NCBI GenBank assembly: GCA_937863685.1
Contig: CALMGM010000008.1
Location: 1-64,000, forward strand
Source: an uncultured bacterium
GTDB taxonomy: Bacteria; Edwardsbacteria; AC1; EtOH8
Direction: 5' to 3'
Length of the DNA: 64,000 bases
Shown here: piece by piece, positions 26,370 through 34,300 of the stretch
Numbering within the stretch: position 1 is the first letter of the stretch
Layout: each line of letters begins with the position of its first letter
Program-made: the position numbers and the translations under genes
The notes under the pieces: model-generated
The model's input: the letters and a program-made list of their open reading frames with translations, nothing else
Database searches by the model: none
What the model was told of the DNA's origin: nothing

Positions 26370-26425
26370 GGGCAATTCATGAATTGCCCTTACATTATTG
26401 GGGCGCTTCCCCGCGCCCTTACTAT
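26370..26425. repeat. Two adjacent REP palindromes between korB and korC, family A
   Basis: GGGCAATTCATGAATTGCCC is a perfect 20-bp palindrome followed by TTAC. A few bases on, GGGGCGC and GCGCCC form a second hairpin, again followed by TTAC. The ends resemble the TAGGG…CCCTA palindrome inside the transposase gene at 55269-55296. Confidence 0.7.
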
Positions 26426-26446
26426 CTGATCTCTATTATCAGTTCC

Positions 26447-27268
26447 CTACTTGCCCTGGGCCTTTTTGATGATCCGATCGTAGATCTCGGTATAGGGCAC
26501 GGTCTCAACGTCGTGGAATATCCCGGTTATGATCTTGCCGGTCACCTGATCCATGGGCAGCTTTTCGGCGGCCTTGATGTTGATGGTATTGGCTTTCTGC
26601 CACTGCAGCATCTTGACCGCGTTGCCCTCCTTGTTCAGCCGCCCATAGAGGGTGGGACAGGGGCTGATGGCCTCCACCAGTGAGAATCCCTTCTTGGTCA
26701 GGGCGGTCTCGATCAGCTTTTCCAGCTCCAGGGCGTTGTAGGCCACTCCCCGGGCAGTGAAGGCAGCGCCGGCCGCCTTGGCCAGGGCGCAGGGATCGAA
26801 ATCCCTCTCGGCCGTGCCGTAGGGCGCGGTGGAGGCCCGCTTGCCGATGGGGGTGGTGGGCGAATACTGCCCGCCGGTCATCCCGTAGATGTTGTTGTTC
26901 ATCAGGATCACCGTCAGGTCGGCATTGCGGCGGGCGGCATGGATGAAGTGATTGCCGCCGATGGCCAGGGCATCCCCGTCCCCGGTGATGACTATCACAT
27001 GCAGCTTGGGATTATGCAGCTTGACCCCGGTGGCGAAGGCGATGGCCCGGCCGTGGGCGGTGTGCAGGCTGTTGAAATCCACATACACCGGCATCCGGGA
27101 GGAACAGCCGATGCCGGAGACCATCACCATCTCGTCGCGCGACCAGCCCAGCTTCTGGACCGCCCGGATGATGGCCCCCTGGACTATGCCGTGGCCGCAG
27201 CCCGGGCACCAGACGTGGGGGAATTTTTTTCCCGGCCGGAGCATTTCGTAGGATGGATGCATTCTCAT
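26447..27268 (-). CDS. korB: 2-oxoacid:ferredoxin oxidoreductase, beta (TPP-binding) subunit
   Basis: A 273-residue thiamine diphosphate subunit. Seen: WCPGCGHGIVQGAI (Cys pair), GIGCSSRMPVY, the TPP/Mg motif GDGDALAIGGNH and NNNIYGMTGGQYSPTTP, which resembles the 2-oxoglutarate type more than pyruvate-specific enzymes. The start overlaps the korA stop as ATGA. KGOR assignment is inferred from subunit order D-A-B-C and motif similarity; substrate range is not proven. Confidence 0.92.
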   Translation of the reverse strand: MRMHPSYEMLRPGKKFPHVWCPGCGHGIVQGAIIRAVQKLGWSRDEMVMVSGIGCSSRMPVYVDFNSLHTAHGRAIAFATGVKLHNPKLHVIVITGDGDALAIGGNHFIHAARRNADLTVILMNNNIYGMTGGQYSPTTPIGKRASTAPYGTAERDFDPCALAKAAGAAFTARGVAYNALELEKLIETALTKKGFSLVEAISPCPTLYGRLNKEGNAVKMLQWQKANTINIKAAEKLPMDQVTGKIITGIFHDVETVPYTEIYDRIIKKAQGK

Positions 27269-28401
27269 TTCGTCACCTCCACAATGGCGTTCAGCACTTC
27301 GTTGGGGGTCAGCATCTCGCCGTCGTAGCGCTGGACCGGGATCACCTTGGTATGGGTCTGGTTCAGACGCTGGATCTCGCCCAGCAGTTGCCCCTGGCTG
27401 ATCTCGGCCACGATCATGGTCTTGACCCGGCGCAGGATCTCCTCCAGCGCCTGGTCCGGGAAGGGCCAGATGGTGGTGGGCCTCACCAGCCCGGCCTTGA
27501 TCCCTTTGGCCCTGGCCTCCCTGATGGCCTGCTGAGCGCTGCGGGCGGCCCCGCCGTAAGAGAATACCGCGATCTCGGCATCATCCATGAATTCCTGATC
27601 CACCTCCACCAGCTCCGGACGGTGCTTTTCTATCTTGTCCTTCAGGCGGTCCATCTTCCACTGGATCTCGTCGGACCTCCCGGTGGGAAAGCCGTGCTGG
27701 TCGTGGGTCAGGCCGGTGATGTTGAAGCGGTACCCGCTGCCCATGGAGGCATACGGTCCGCCCACGCTAGTGCCGTCCCCGTAGTGGGTATATTCCGCCG
27801 GGCTGACCGTCGGTTGGGGATGGGTGTACAATTCCAGCTCGCCCGCGGCAGGCATCTCCATCTTCTCCCGCATGTGCCCGATGAATTCGTCCAGAAGGAG
27901 GATCACCGGCATCCGGAATTTCTCGGCCAGGTTGAAGGCCTTGACCGTCAGCTTGAACGACTCCTCCACCGATGAGGGACAGAGCGCGATGGTTGGGTGG
28001 TCGCCGTGGGTGCCCCAGCGGGCCTGCATCATGTCGGCCTGGGCCCCCTTGGTAGGCAGCCCGGTAGAAGGCCCCCCCCGCTGGACGTTGACGATGACGC
28101 AGGGGATCTCGGCCATGCAGCCATATCCCAAAAGCTCCATCATCAGGGAGAAACCCGGGCCGGAGGTGGCGGTCATGGCCTTGGCCCCGGCGGCGGCGGC
28201 CCCCAGGATGGTGCCGATACCGGCGATCTCATCCTCCATCTGGATGAACTTGCCGCCTTTTTTCGGCAGCAACAGCGCCATTTCCTCGGCGATCTCGGTG
28301 GAGGGGGTTATGGGATATCCCCCGAAAAAATCGCATCCGGCATAGATGGCGCCCAAGGCGCAGGCTTCGTTGCCCTGCAATAATCTGATATCTTTGTTCA
28401 T
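27265..28401 (-). CDS. korA: 2-oxoacid:ferredoxin oxidoreductase, alpha subunit
   Basis: About 378 residues. Begins MNKDIRLLQGNEACALGAIYAGCDFFGGYPITPSTEIAE, the typical start of KorA/VorB, followed by QMEDEIAGIGTILGAAAAGAK, ATSGPGFSLMMELLGYG and RGGPSTGLPTKGAQADMMQARWG. The ATG at 28401 overlaps the korD stop (ATGA), so it is preferred over an in-frame start at 28443 inside korD. It forms the catalytic core with korB. Confidence 0.93.
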   Translation of the reverse strand: MNKDIRLLQGNEACALGAIYAGCDFFGGYPITPSTEIAEEMALLLPKKGGKFIQMEDEIAGIGTILGAAAAGAKAMTATSGPGFSLMMELLGYGCMAEIPCVIVNVQRGGPSTGLPTKGAQADMMQARWGTHGDHPTIALCPSSVEESFKLTVKAFNLAEKFRMPVILLLDEFIGHMREKMEMPAAGELELYTHPQPTVSPAEYTHYGDGTSVGGPYASMGSGYRFNITGLTHDQHGFPTGRSDEIQWKMDRLKDKIEKHRPELVEVDQEFMDDAEIAVFSYGGAARSAQQAIREARAKGIKAGLVRPTTIWPFPDQALEEILRRVKTMIVAEISQGQLLGEIQRLNQTHTKVIPVQRYDGEMLTPNEVLNAIVEVTK

Positions 28402-28661
28402 TTCTTCTTCTCCCGGGTGACAAAGATGGCCAGATCCGGACATCTTATTTCACACTGTTTGCAGAGGATACAATCCTCCGGACGGGCCACTACAGGCTTG
28501 CGGTCCTCGCCCATCTCCAATACGTTCTTGGGACAGAAAGCCACGCAGATCTCGCAGGATTTACACCAAGGCTTGTAAACATACACCGGTAGGTCATAGC
28601 CCTTTTTAAAATCCTCCTCGATGGCAAGCCTGGCCTCCATCACATCGGTATTTTTGGCCAT
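28398..28661 (-). CDS. korD: 2-oxoacid:ferredoxin oxidoreductase, delta (2x[4Fe-4S] ferredoxin) subunit
   Basis: An 87-residue ferredoxin-like subunit with two four-cysteine motifs, CKSCEICVAFCP and CILCKQCEIRCP, each able to bind a [4Fe-4S] cluster. It passes electrons from the TPP site towards free ferredoxin. First of the korDABC genes, 34 nt downstream of arcC. Confidence 0.93.
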   Translation of the reverse strand: MAKNTDVMEARLAIEEDFKKGYDLPVYVYKPWCKSCEICVAFCPKNVLEMGEDRKPVVARPEDCILCKQCEIRCPDLAIFVTREKKK

Positions 28662-28695
28662 ACAGCCTCCAAATATATTTAATATTTTACTTTGT

Positions 28696-29643
28696 TCACT
28701 TAACGCAAAGTACCGTACCAGCTTTGCCCTTCAATGCTTCGGCCGCCTTTTCCAGAGAAGTGATAATAACTTGTCTGCCTCCGTATTCCAAAAATTGAAT
28801 GGCGGCCTCGATCTTGGGGCCCATGCTGCCTGCGGCGAAATGCCCCTGGGCCAGATAATTTTTAGCTTCGGCCAGGGTGATCCTGTCCAAATCTTTTTGA
28901 TCAGGCTTTTTGTAATTCAGCGATACCTTTTCCACCGAAGTCAGTATCAGGAGGGTCTCGGCCTCAATATCGCGGGCCAGAACCGCCGAGGCCCGGTCCT
29001 TGTCTATCACCGCGTCCACCCCTTCGTAGGTCCCGTCCTTTTGGGTATAGACCGGCACTCCGCCCCCACCGGCAGCTATTACGATGGTCCCGGAATGCAC
29101 CAGCTCCTTGATGGCCTTGCGGTTGACGATGGAACGGGGAATGGGAGACGGTACGAAGCGACGGTAACCCCGTCCGGCGTCTTCTTTAACCACCCAGCCG
29201 CGTTTAAGTAAAGCTTCAACTTCGTCCTGCTTATAATAGGGACCTATTGGTTTGGAAGGATCCAATATCGAGGGATCATCCTTGTCCACCACCACCTGGG
29301 TGACCATGGTAACCACGTCACGGTCAATCTTCTCCCTTATCAGATTGTTCTGCAGAGACTGCTCTATCATGTAGCCCATCCCGCCCTCGGTATCGGCCAC
29401 GATCACACCCAGTGGCAGGGCCGGAATACCGTCGGGAAAGGTGCGCTCCACCCTCAGCAAGGCATTGCCTACCTGGGGACCGTTGCCGTGCGAAATAGCC
29501 AGGTTATAGCCTGCTTTGACCAGCTCGGTTATAGCCTGAACAGCCTGCCTGGTATTGGCGAACTGTTGATGAATATCTTCCTTGCCGGTAGCGCCGATGG
29601 CGTTTCCACCCAGGGCTACCACCGCGGTTTTACTGTTGGGCAT
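28696..29643 (-). CDS. arcC: Carbamate kinase
   Basis: A 315-residue amino-acid-kinase-fold enzyme that makes ATP from carbamoyl phosphate in the catabolic direction. Seen: VVALGGNAIG at the start, ISHGNGPQVGNALLR, IAAGGGGVPVY, DAVIDKDRASAVLA and the late SMGPKIEAAIQF. The length is typical. No arginine deiminase or carbamoyltransferase is adjacent, so the source of carbamoyl phosphate is unknown. It lies between the cPGS-like gene and korDABC. Confidence 0.94.
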   Translation of the reverse strand: MPNSKTAVVALGGNAIGATGKEDIHQQFANTRQAVQAITELVKAGYNLAISHGNGPQVGNALLRVERTFPDGIPALPLGVIVADTEGGMGYMIEQSLQNNLIREKIDRDVVTMVTQVVVDKDDPSILDPSKPIGPYYKQDEVEALLKRGWVVKEDAGRGYRRFVPSPIPRSIVNRKAIKELVHSGTIVIAAGGGGVPVYTQKDGTYEGVDAVIDKDRASAVLARDIEAETLLILTSVEKVSLNYKKPDQKDLDRITLAEAKNYLAQGHFAAGSMGPKIEAAIQFLEYGGRQVIITSLEKAAEALKGKAGTVLCVK

Positions 29644-29674
29644 ATATTTCTCTTTTAGTTGATATCACGGCAAA

Positions 29675-29729
29675 GACCCCACTCTCTGCGGCAGGGAAAA
29701 ATTATCCCAAAGCGCAGAGAAATGAGGCC
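29675..29729. repeat. Long hairpin upstream of arcC
   Basis: TCTCTGCG and CGCAGAGA form an 8-bp perfect stem extended outward by imperfect pairs (GGCCTCAT with GTGGGGTC) and inward by GGGA/TCCC. It lies between the cPGS-like stop and arcC. The CGCAGAGA core suggests kinship with family D. It could be an RNA processing or stability hairpin. Confidence 0.55.
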
Positions 29730-29749
29730 GTTGCAATGGTTAGGTATTT

Positions 29750-31069
29750 TTACTTTTTGATGATTTTTTTGATGGCCGCAGCCAGATCTGGTTTGGAGGT
29801 CTCCTTCAGGTCGTAGCCCACCCGTACCGCCGGCCTGGGAAACTTGACCAGGCGGCGCAGGTCGATGGGAGTGCCCACCACGTACATGTCGCAGGGTGTC
29901 CGGTTGATGGTGGCCTGAAGGTCGCTGATCTGCTTGGTGGAATAGCCCATGGCCGGCAGCAGCACCCCGATGCCGGGGTATTTCTTAAAGGTGTCGGCGA
30001 TGGTGCCCACGGCGTAGGGACGGGGATCGATCATCTTGGCCACCCCGTGCTTTCTGGCCGCCACCACCCCGGCTCCGTACTTCATCTCGCCATGGGTCAG
30101 GGTCGGGCCGTCCTCGATCACCAGCACCCTCTTGCCTTTCAGGCTCTTGGGCTGTTCCACCGTTACCGGCGAATCGGCATCGATGACCAGGGCCCGGGGA
30201 TTGGCCATTTTGATGTTGGCTTTGACGGTCTTGATGTCCTCCTTGCGGGCGCTGTCCTCCTTGTTGATGACGATGACGTCGGCCCGGCGCAGGTTGACCT
30301 CGCCCGGATAATACGACAGCTCATGACCCGGACGGTGCGGGTCCACCACCACGATCTCCAGATCGGGTTTATAGAACGAGAAGTCGTTGTTGCCGCCGTC
30401 CCAGACGATGACATCGGCCTCCTTCTCGGCCTGGCGCAAAATGGCCTCGTAGTCCACCCCGGAGTAAATGACGTTGCCGCGCACCACATGCGGTTCATAC
30501 TCCTCCATCTCCTCGATGGTGCATTTGTGCTTGGCCAGGTCCTGGACCGTGGCAAAGCGCTGGACCTTCTGCTTGACCAGGTCGCCGTAGGGCATGGGAT
30601 GGCGGATGGCAACCACCTTCTTGCCCATGGCCATCAGTATCTCGATCACCCGGCGGGTGGTCTGGCTCTTGCCGCTGCCGGTGCGCACCGCGCAGACGGA
30701 GATCAGGGGCTTGGTGGACTTGATCATGGTATCCTTGGGGCCCAGCATCATGAAGTCCGCCCCGGCGGCGTTGACCACGGCCGCCTTGCCCATGACGTAG
30801 GAATAGGGCACATCGGAGTATGCGAAGACCACCTGATCGACCTTAAGTTTGGTGATCAGCTTGGTGAGTTCTTTCTCGTCATAGATGGAGATGCCCTTGG
30901 GGTAAAGCTTTCCGGCCAGGGCCGCCGGATATTTGCGCCCGGCGATGTCGGGGATCTGGGTGGCGGTAAAGGCCACCACCTCGTAATCCCTGTTGCTGCG
31001 GAAATAGGTATTGAAATTATGGAAATCGCGCCCGGCGGCTCCCATGATCAGAATTCTTTTTTTGGACAT
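29750..31069 (-). CDS. Cyclic 2,3-diphosphoglycerate synthetase-like P-loop NTPase
   Basis: A 439-residue protein matching the family named after methanogen cyclic 2,3-diphosphoglycerate synthetase. Seen: an N-terminal Rossmann-like GAAGRDFHNFN, then the P-loop VRTGSGKSQTTR at about residues 128-139, VIVWDGGNNDFSFYKPDLEIVVVDPHRPGHE (cut short: WDGGNNDFSF is the clearest piece) and VIINKEDSA-like VIVINKEDSARKED. In bacteria its substrate is unproven; cyclic-DPG synthesis should not be assumed. It is the first gene after a strong promoter and precedes arcC and korDABC. Confidence 0.8.
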   Translation of the reverse strand: MSKKRILIMGAAGRDFHNFNTYFRSNRDYEVVAFTATQIPDIAGRKYPAALAGKLYPKGISIYDEKELTKLITKLKVDQVVFAYSDVPYSYVMGKAAVVNAAGADFMMLGPKDTMIKSTKPLISVCAVRTGSGKSQTTRRVIEILMAMGKKVVAIRHPMPYGDLVKQKVQRFATVQDLAKHKCTIEEMEEYEPHVVRGNVIYSGVDYEAILRQAEKEADVIVWDGGNNDFSFYKPDLEIVVVDPHRPGHELSYYPGEVNLRRADVIVINKEDSARKEDIKTVKANIKMANPRALVIDADSPVTVEQPKSLKGKRVLVIEDGPTLTHGEMKYGAGVVAARKHGVAKMIDPRPYAVGTIADTFKKYPGIGVLLPAMGYSTKQISDLQATINRTPCDMYVVGTPIDLRRLVKFPRPAVRVGYDLKETSKPDLAAAIKKIIKK

Positions 31070-31345
31070 CTTCGGTTCTCCTGTCTATTTAATTCATTTA
31101 TTTCGGTTAAAATAATAAAGGGCAATGCCACGCAGTAAAGTAAAAATACAGCGATCGTGCAAATGCCCGAAATGTTTCTAAATTCAGTCGAAGGGGTCTT
31201 CCCTAAGCCAGTCTAATATGTAATTACGCGATAACAACATACGGAATATTTCCATTTGTGAAACTAGAATTGTATTTTAACACCAATATGGGCTTATGTC
31301 AAGGATAAAAGGGCATGCCAAATTTAACCCTTGGGAAGTCAAATA
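31070..31345. other. Intergenic region holding the cPGS leader
   Basis: About 280 bases between the cPGS-like gene and the terminator of the YVTN protein gene. It holds a strong promoter at 31274-31302 and a roughly 200-nt untranslated leader before the ATG at 31069. I see no recognised riboswitch, no leader terminator and no tRNA in it. The leader is long enough to carry regulation, but nothing specific is visible. Confidence 0.5.
31274..31302 (-). promoter_or_regulatory. Sigma70-type promoter for cPGS-arcC-kor
   Basis: On the minus strand TTGACA (31302-31297) and TAAAAT (31279-31274) are separated by 17 nt. Predicted start near 31267. All genes down to ndk could be read from it. Confidence 0.75.
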
Positions 31346-31374
31346 ATAAGGGCCGCCTTTTAGGCGGCCCTTTT
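31346..31374 (-). terminator. Intrinsic terminator after the YVTN-repeat gene
   Basis: On the minus strand GGGCCGCC pairs with GGCGGCCC around a 5-nt loop, followed by TTATTATTT, 16 nt after the stop codon. Confidence 0.8.
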
Positions 31375-31389
31375 ACTAATGAAAGATAT

Positions 31390-34300
31390 TTACCTGACTA
31401 TCATCAGTTTCTTGGTGGAACTGAAGGTCCCCGCCTTAAGCTGGTAGATGTACACTCCGTTCGGCAGTGTTTTGTCATTCCAGTTTATCTGGTGATACCC
31501 GGCCGGCTGGGCGCCCAGGTCGAATCTCTTGACCGCCTGGCCCACCACGTTGTAGACCGTCAGGCTGACCCTGCTCTCCTTCGGCAGCTGGTACTTGAAG
31601 GTGGTCTGCCCCCTTGATGGGTTGGGATAGGCATTTTGCAGGGCATAGATGGTCGGAAGAGATGATTCAGGTTTTCCAGCCACGCCAGACGGCCCGATGG
31701 CCTGGAAGCTGTAAGTGCCGCTTACGCTCTGGTGGTCCAGCATATCCGTGACCTTGAGATAATAGCTGACACTCAGGGTCTCATCGGTGGCCGGATTTAT
31801 CTCCGGTATGCTGTCCCTTAAGCTGTCTGACGCAGAGAACATGGCCGTGCTGTCCCAGGCTCCGCCGTTGGTCTGGGTGAACATGTACGCTGTCTTGATC
31901 CCGCTCAGATCATATACCTTGCTTGTCACCTCGTACGGACCGTAGGGTGCAGATGCATCGTCCGGAAGGTTCAGGACGTATTGAATGTCCGGTGCGGTGG
32001 TGTCTATCCCGAAGGTCCAGGATGACGAATAGGTCCCAAAATTCCCGGCCAGGTCGAAGGCCATCACCCGCCAGTAGTATTGTCCTTCCGACAGATTGAA
32101 CGTATCCAGCAGGATGCCCGTGGTATCTTCGATGATCGGTGTGGCAAAGATGTTGCTGGTATCCAGCTGGATGACATAAGAAACCTCCGAGGCCTTGGCC
32201 GCAGGCGATGCCTTCTTGGCTACCTCTCCCCAGGCGAAGATGATGGAAGTATCCTCCGTCCAGTAGTTATCGGCAGGCGATGACAGGGATGGAACATCCG
32301 GGTTGTGGGTGTCCATGTTAAGATACCATACATACGATACTCCCGCGTTGCCCGCCGAGTCCCGGGCCTCCACCATCCAGCAGTAGGCGGTATCCGCCAG
32401 GACCAGGGTGATGCTGGTGTCGGTCAAAGTGGTCTCGGCCAAACCCGAAGTGAAGCTCTCGTCGTAGGCATACACCAGCGCATACTCCCTAATCCCGCTG
32501 ACCGCATCGGTGCTGGGATGCCAGCAGAAGGTGATGCTGTCCTGGTTGGTGGTCGAACTGTCGGCCGGGCTGATCTGGGCGATGGTCGACGGCGGGGTCT
32601 TGTCGTATCCGAAGCTGTAATAACCCGAGATCCCCGGAGGGTTGCCGGCCTCGTCATAGGCTTCCACCAGCCACCGGTAGCGGTCCTGAGATACCAATAA
32701 AGTGTCCGCTGTCAGGAATGTGGTGTCAACAGCTATCGGATTTATTGTGTCGGAAAGCAAATAGGCTTTTAAAACATAATACACCGGAGAGTCCTTGGTC
32801 TTTTTGCTGACAGCACTCCAGGTGCAGAAGGCTGTATCAGTTGCCAGCCAGGCACTATTGGCCGGGGTCAGAAGCGTTGGCACGGCTGGGCTGGTCACGT
32901 CGATCTCAAATTGCCAGACGGGCGAATATTCCCCTTGATTGCCGCAGGCGTCCACCGCCCTCACCCGCCAGAAGTTCAGGGTGTCGACCGGGGAAAAGAC
33001 CAGGCTGCCAGTGGTATCGCTTATTACCGTGTCCCGTAAAATCAAACTAAACCCGCTGTCGGCGGCGCACTGGACCTGATAGCGCCCCACTCCGTAGTTG
33101 TCGGAGGCCCGGGTCCAGCCCAGGGAGACCGAGCTGTCCGCCAGCAGCAGATTGTCGGCGGGCCAGAGCAACGACACCTGGGTGGGCGGAATGCTGTCCA
33201 GGTAATAGACCGGACAGGTCAGCAGGTTCCCGGCCAGGGGCGTCCCTTGCCCCAGGTTGTTGGCGGTGGAGGCCTGCGACTCCAAGGGTACGATTTTCAG
33301 GTAGTTCTCGCCCCACAAGAGGGAATCCGTCCCCCAGTCATAGGTCCAGCCGATGGAATCGGACGAGGTGCTGTCGAAGGGGCCGGCTGCCCAGTTCCAG
33401 ACGTTCTGGCCGGCCATCCAGCCGTTGATAATTCCCATCATATCGGTTCTGTTTGGCGACCAGCGATTTACTCCCCGGCCAGTCAAGACAGGTTGGGTCT
33501 GATAACTCACATTGCCCGGCAGGGAATCGACCACCGCCCTGATGCCGGAATCAATGACCGGGGCCGGGTCGATCAACGTCACGGTTGCGTTGAAAAAGCT
33601 GCCCGCGTAGGCCTTACCGGTGACCGGGTTGACGATCACGGACCCCATCATTTCATCAGCGGCCACAGTCGAGGTGTTGTTGGTGGCTCCGTCGATCACA
33701 GTGACGTTGTTGCTGCCGCTATTGGCCACATAGATCTTGTTGGTTAAAGGGTCCACCGCCACGGCCTGGGGTTGGGACCCAACCGCCACCGTGGCAGTGC
33801 TGTTATCAGTTCCGTCAATCACGGTAACGTTGTCACTCTCCCAGTTAGAAACATATATCTTGTTGGTGACCGGGTTCACCGCCACGTCCCAGGGAGCGGA
33901 CCCCGTTCCTACGCCGGTGGTGCTGTCGGTGGCTCCGTCTATGATCGTCACGCCATTGCTGCCGTTCGTTGCCACATAAATCTTGTTGGTGACCGGGTTC
34001 ACCGCTACAGCCATGGGGTTATATCCCGTCGGAACCGTTACGGTTCTGTTGGTGTTCCCGTTTATCACCGTTACGTCGTGGCTGATGGTATTGGCCACGT
34101 AGATCCGGTTGGTGACCGGGTTGACCGCCAGGGCCTGGGGCTCAGTTCCCGCCGCCACCGTGGTGGTGCTGTTATCGGTCCCGTCGATCACCGTCACGTC
34201 ATTGCTGCCGCTGTTGGCCACGTAGATCCTGTTGGTCACCGGGTTAACGGCCACGGCCCAGGGCCCGGTTCCCGCCGGCACCAGGGCCAGGCTGTTGTCG

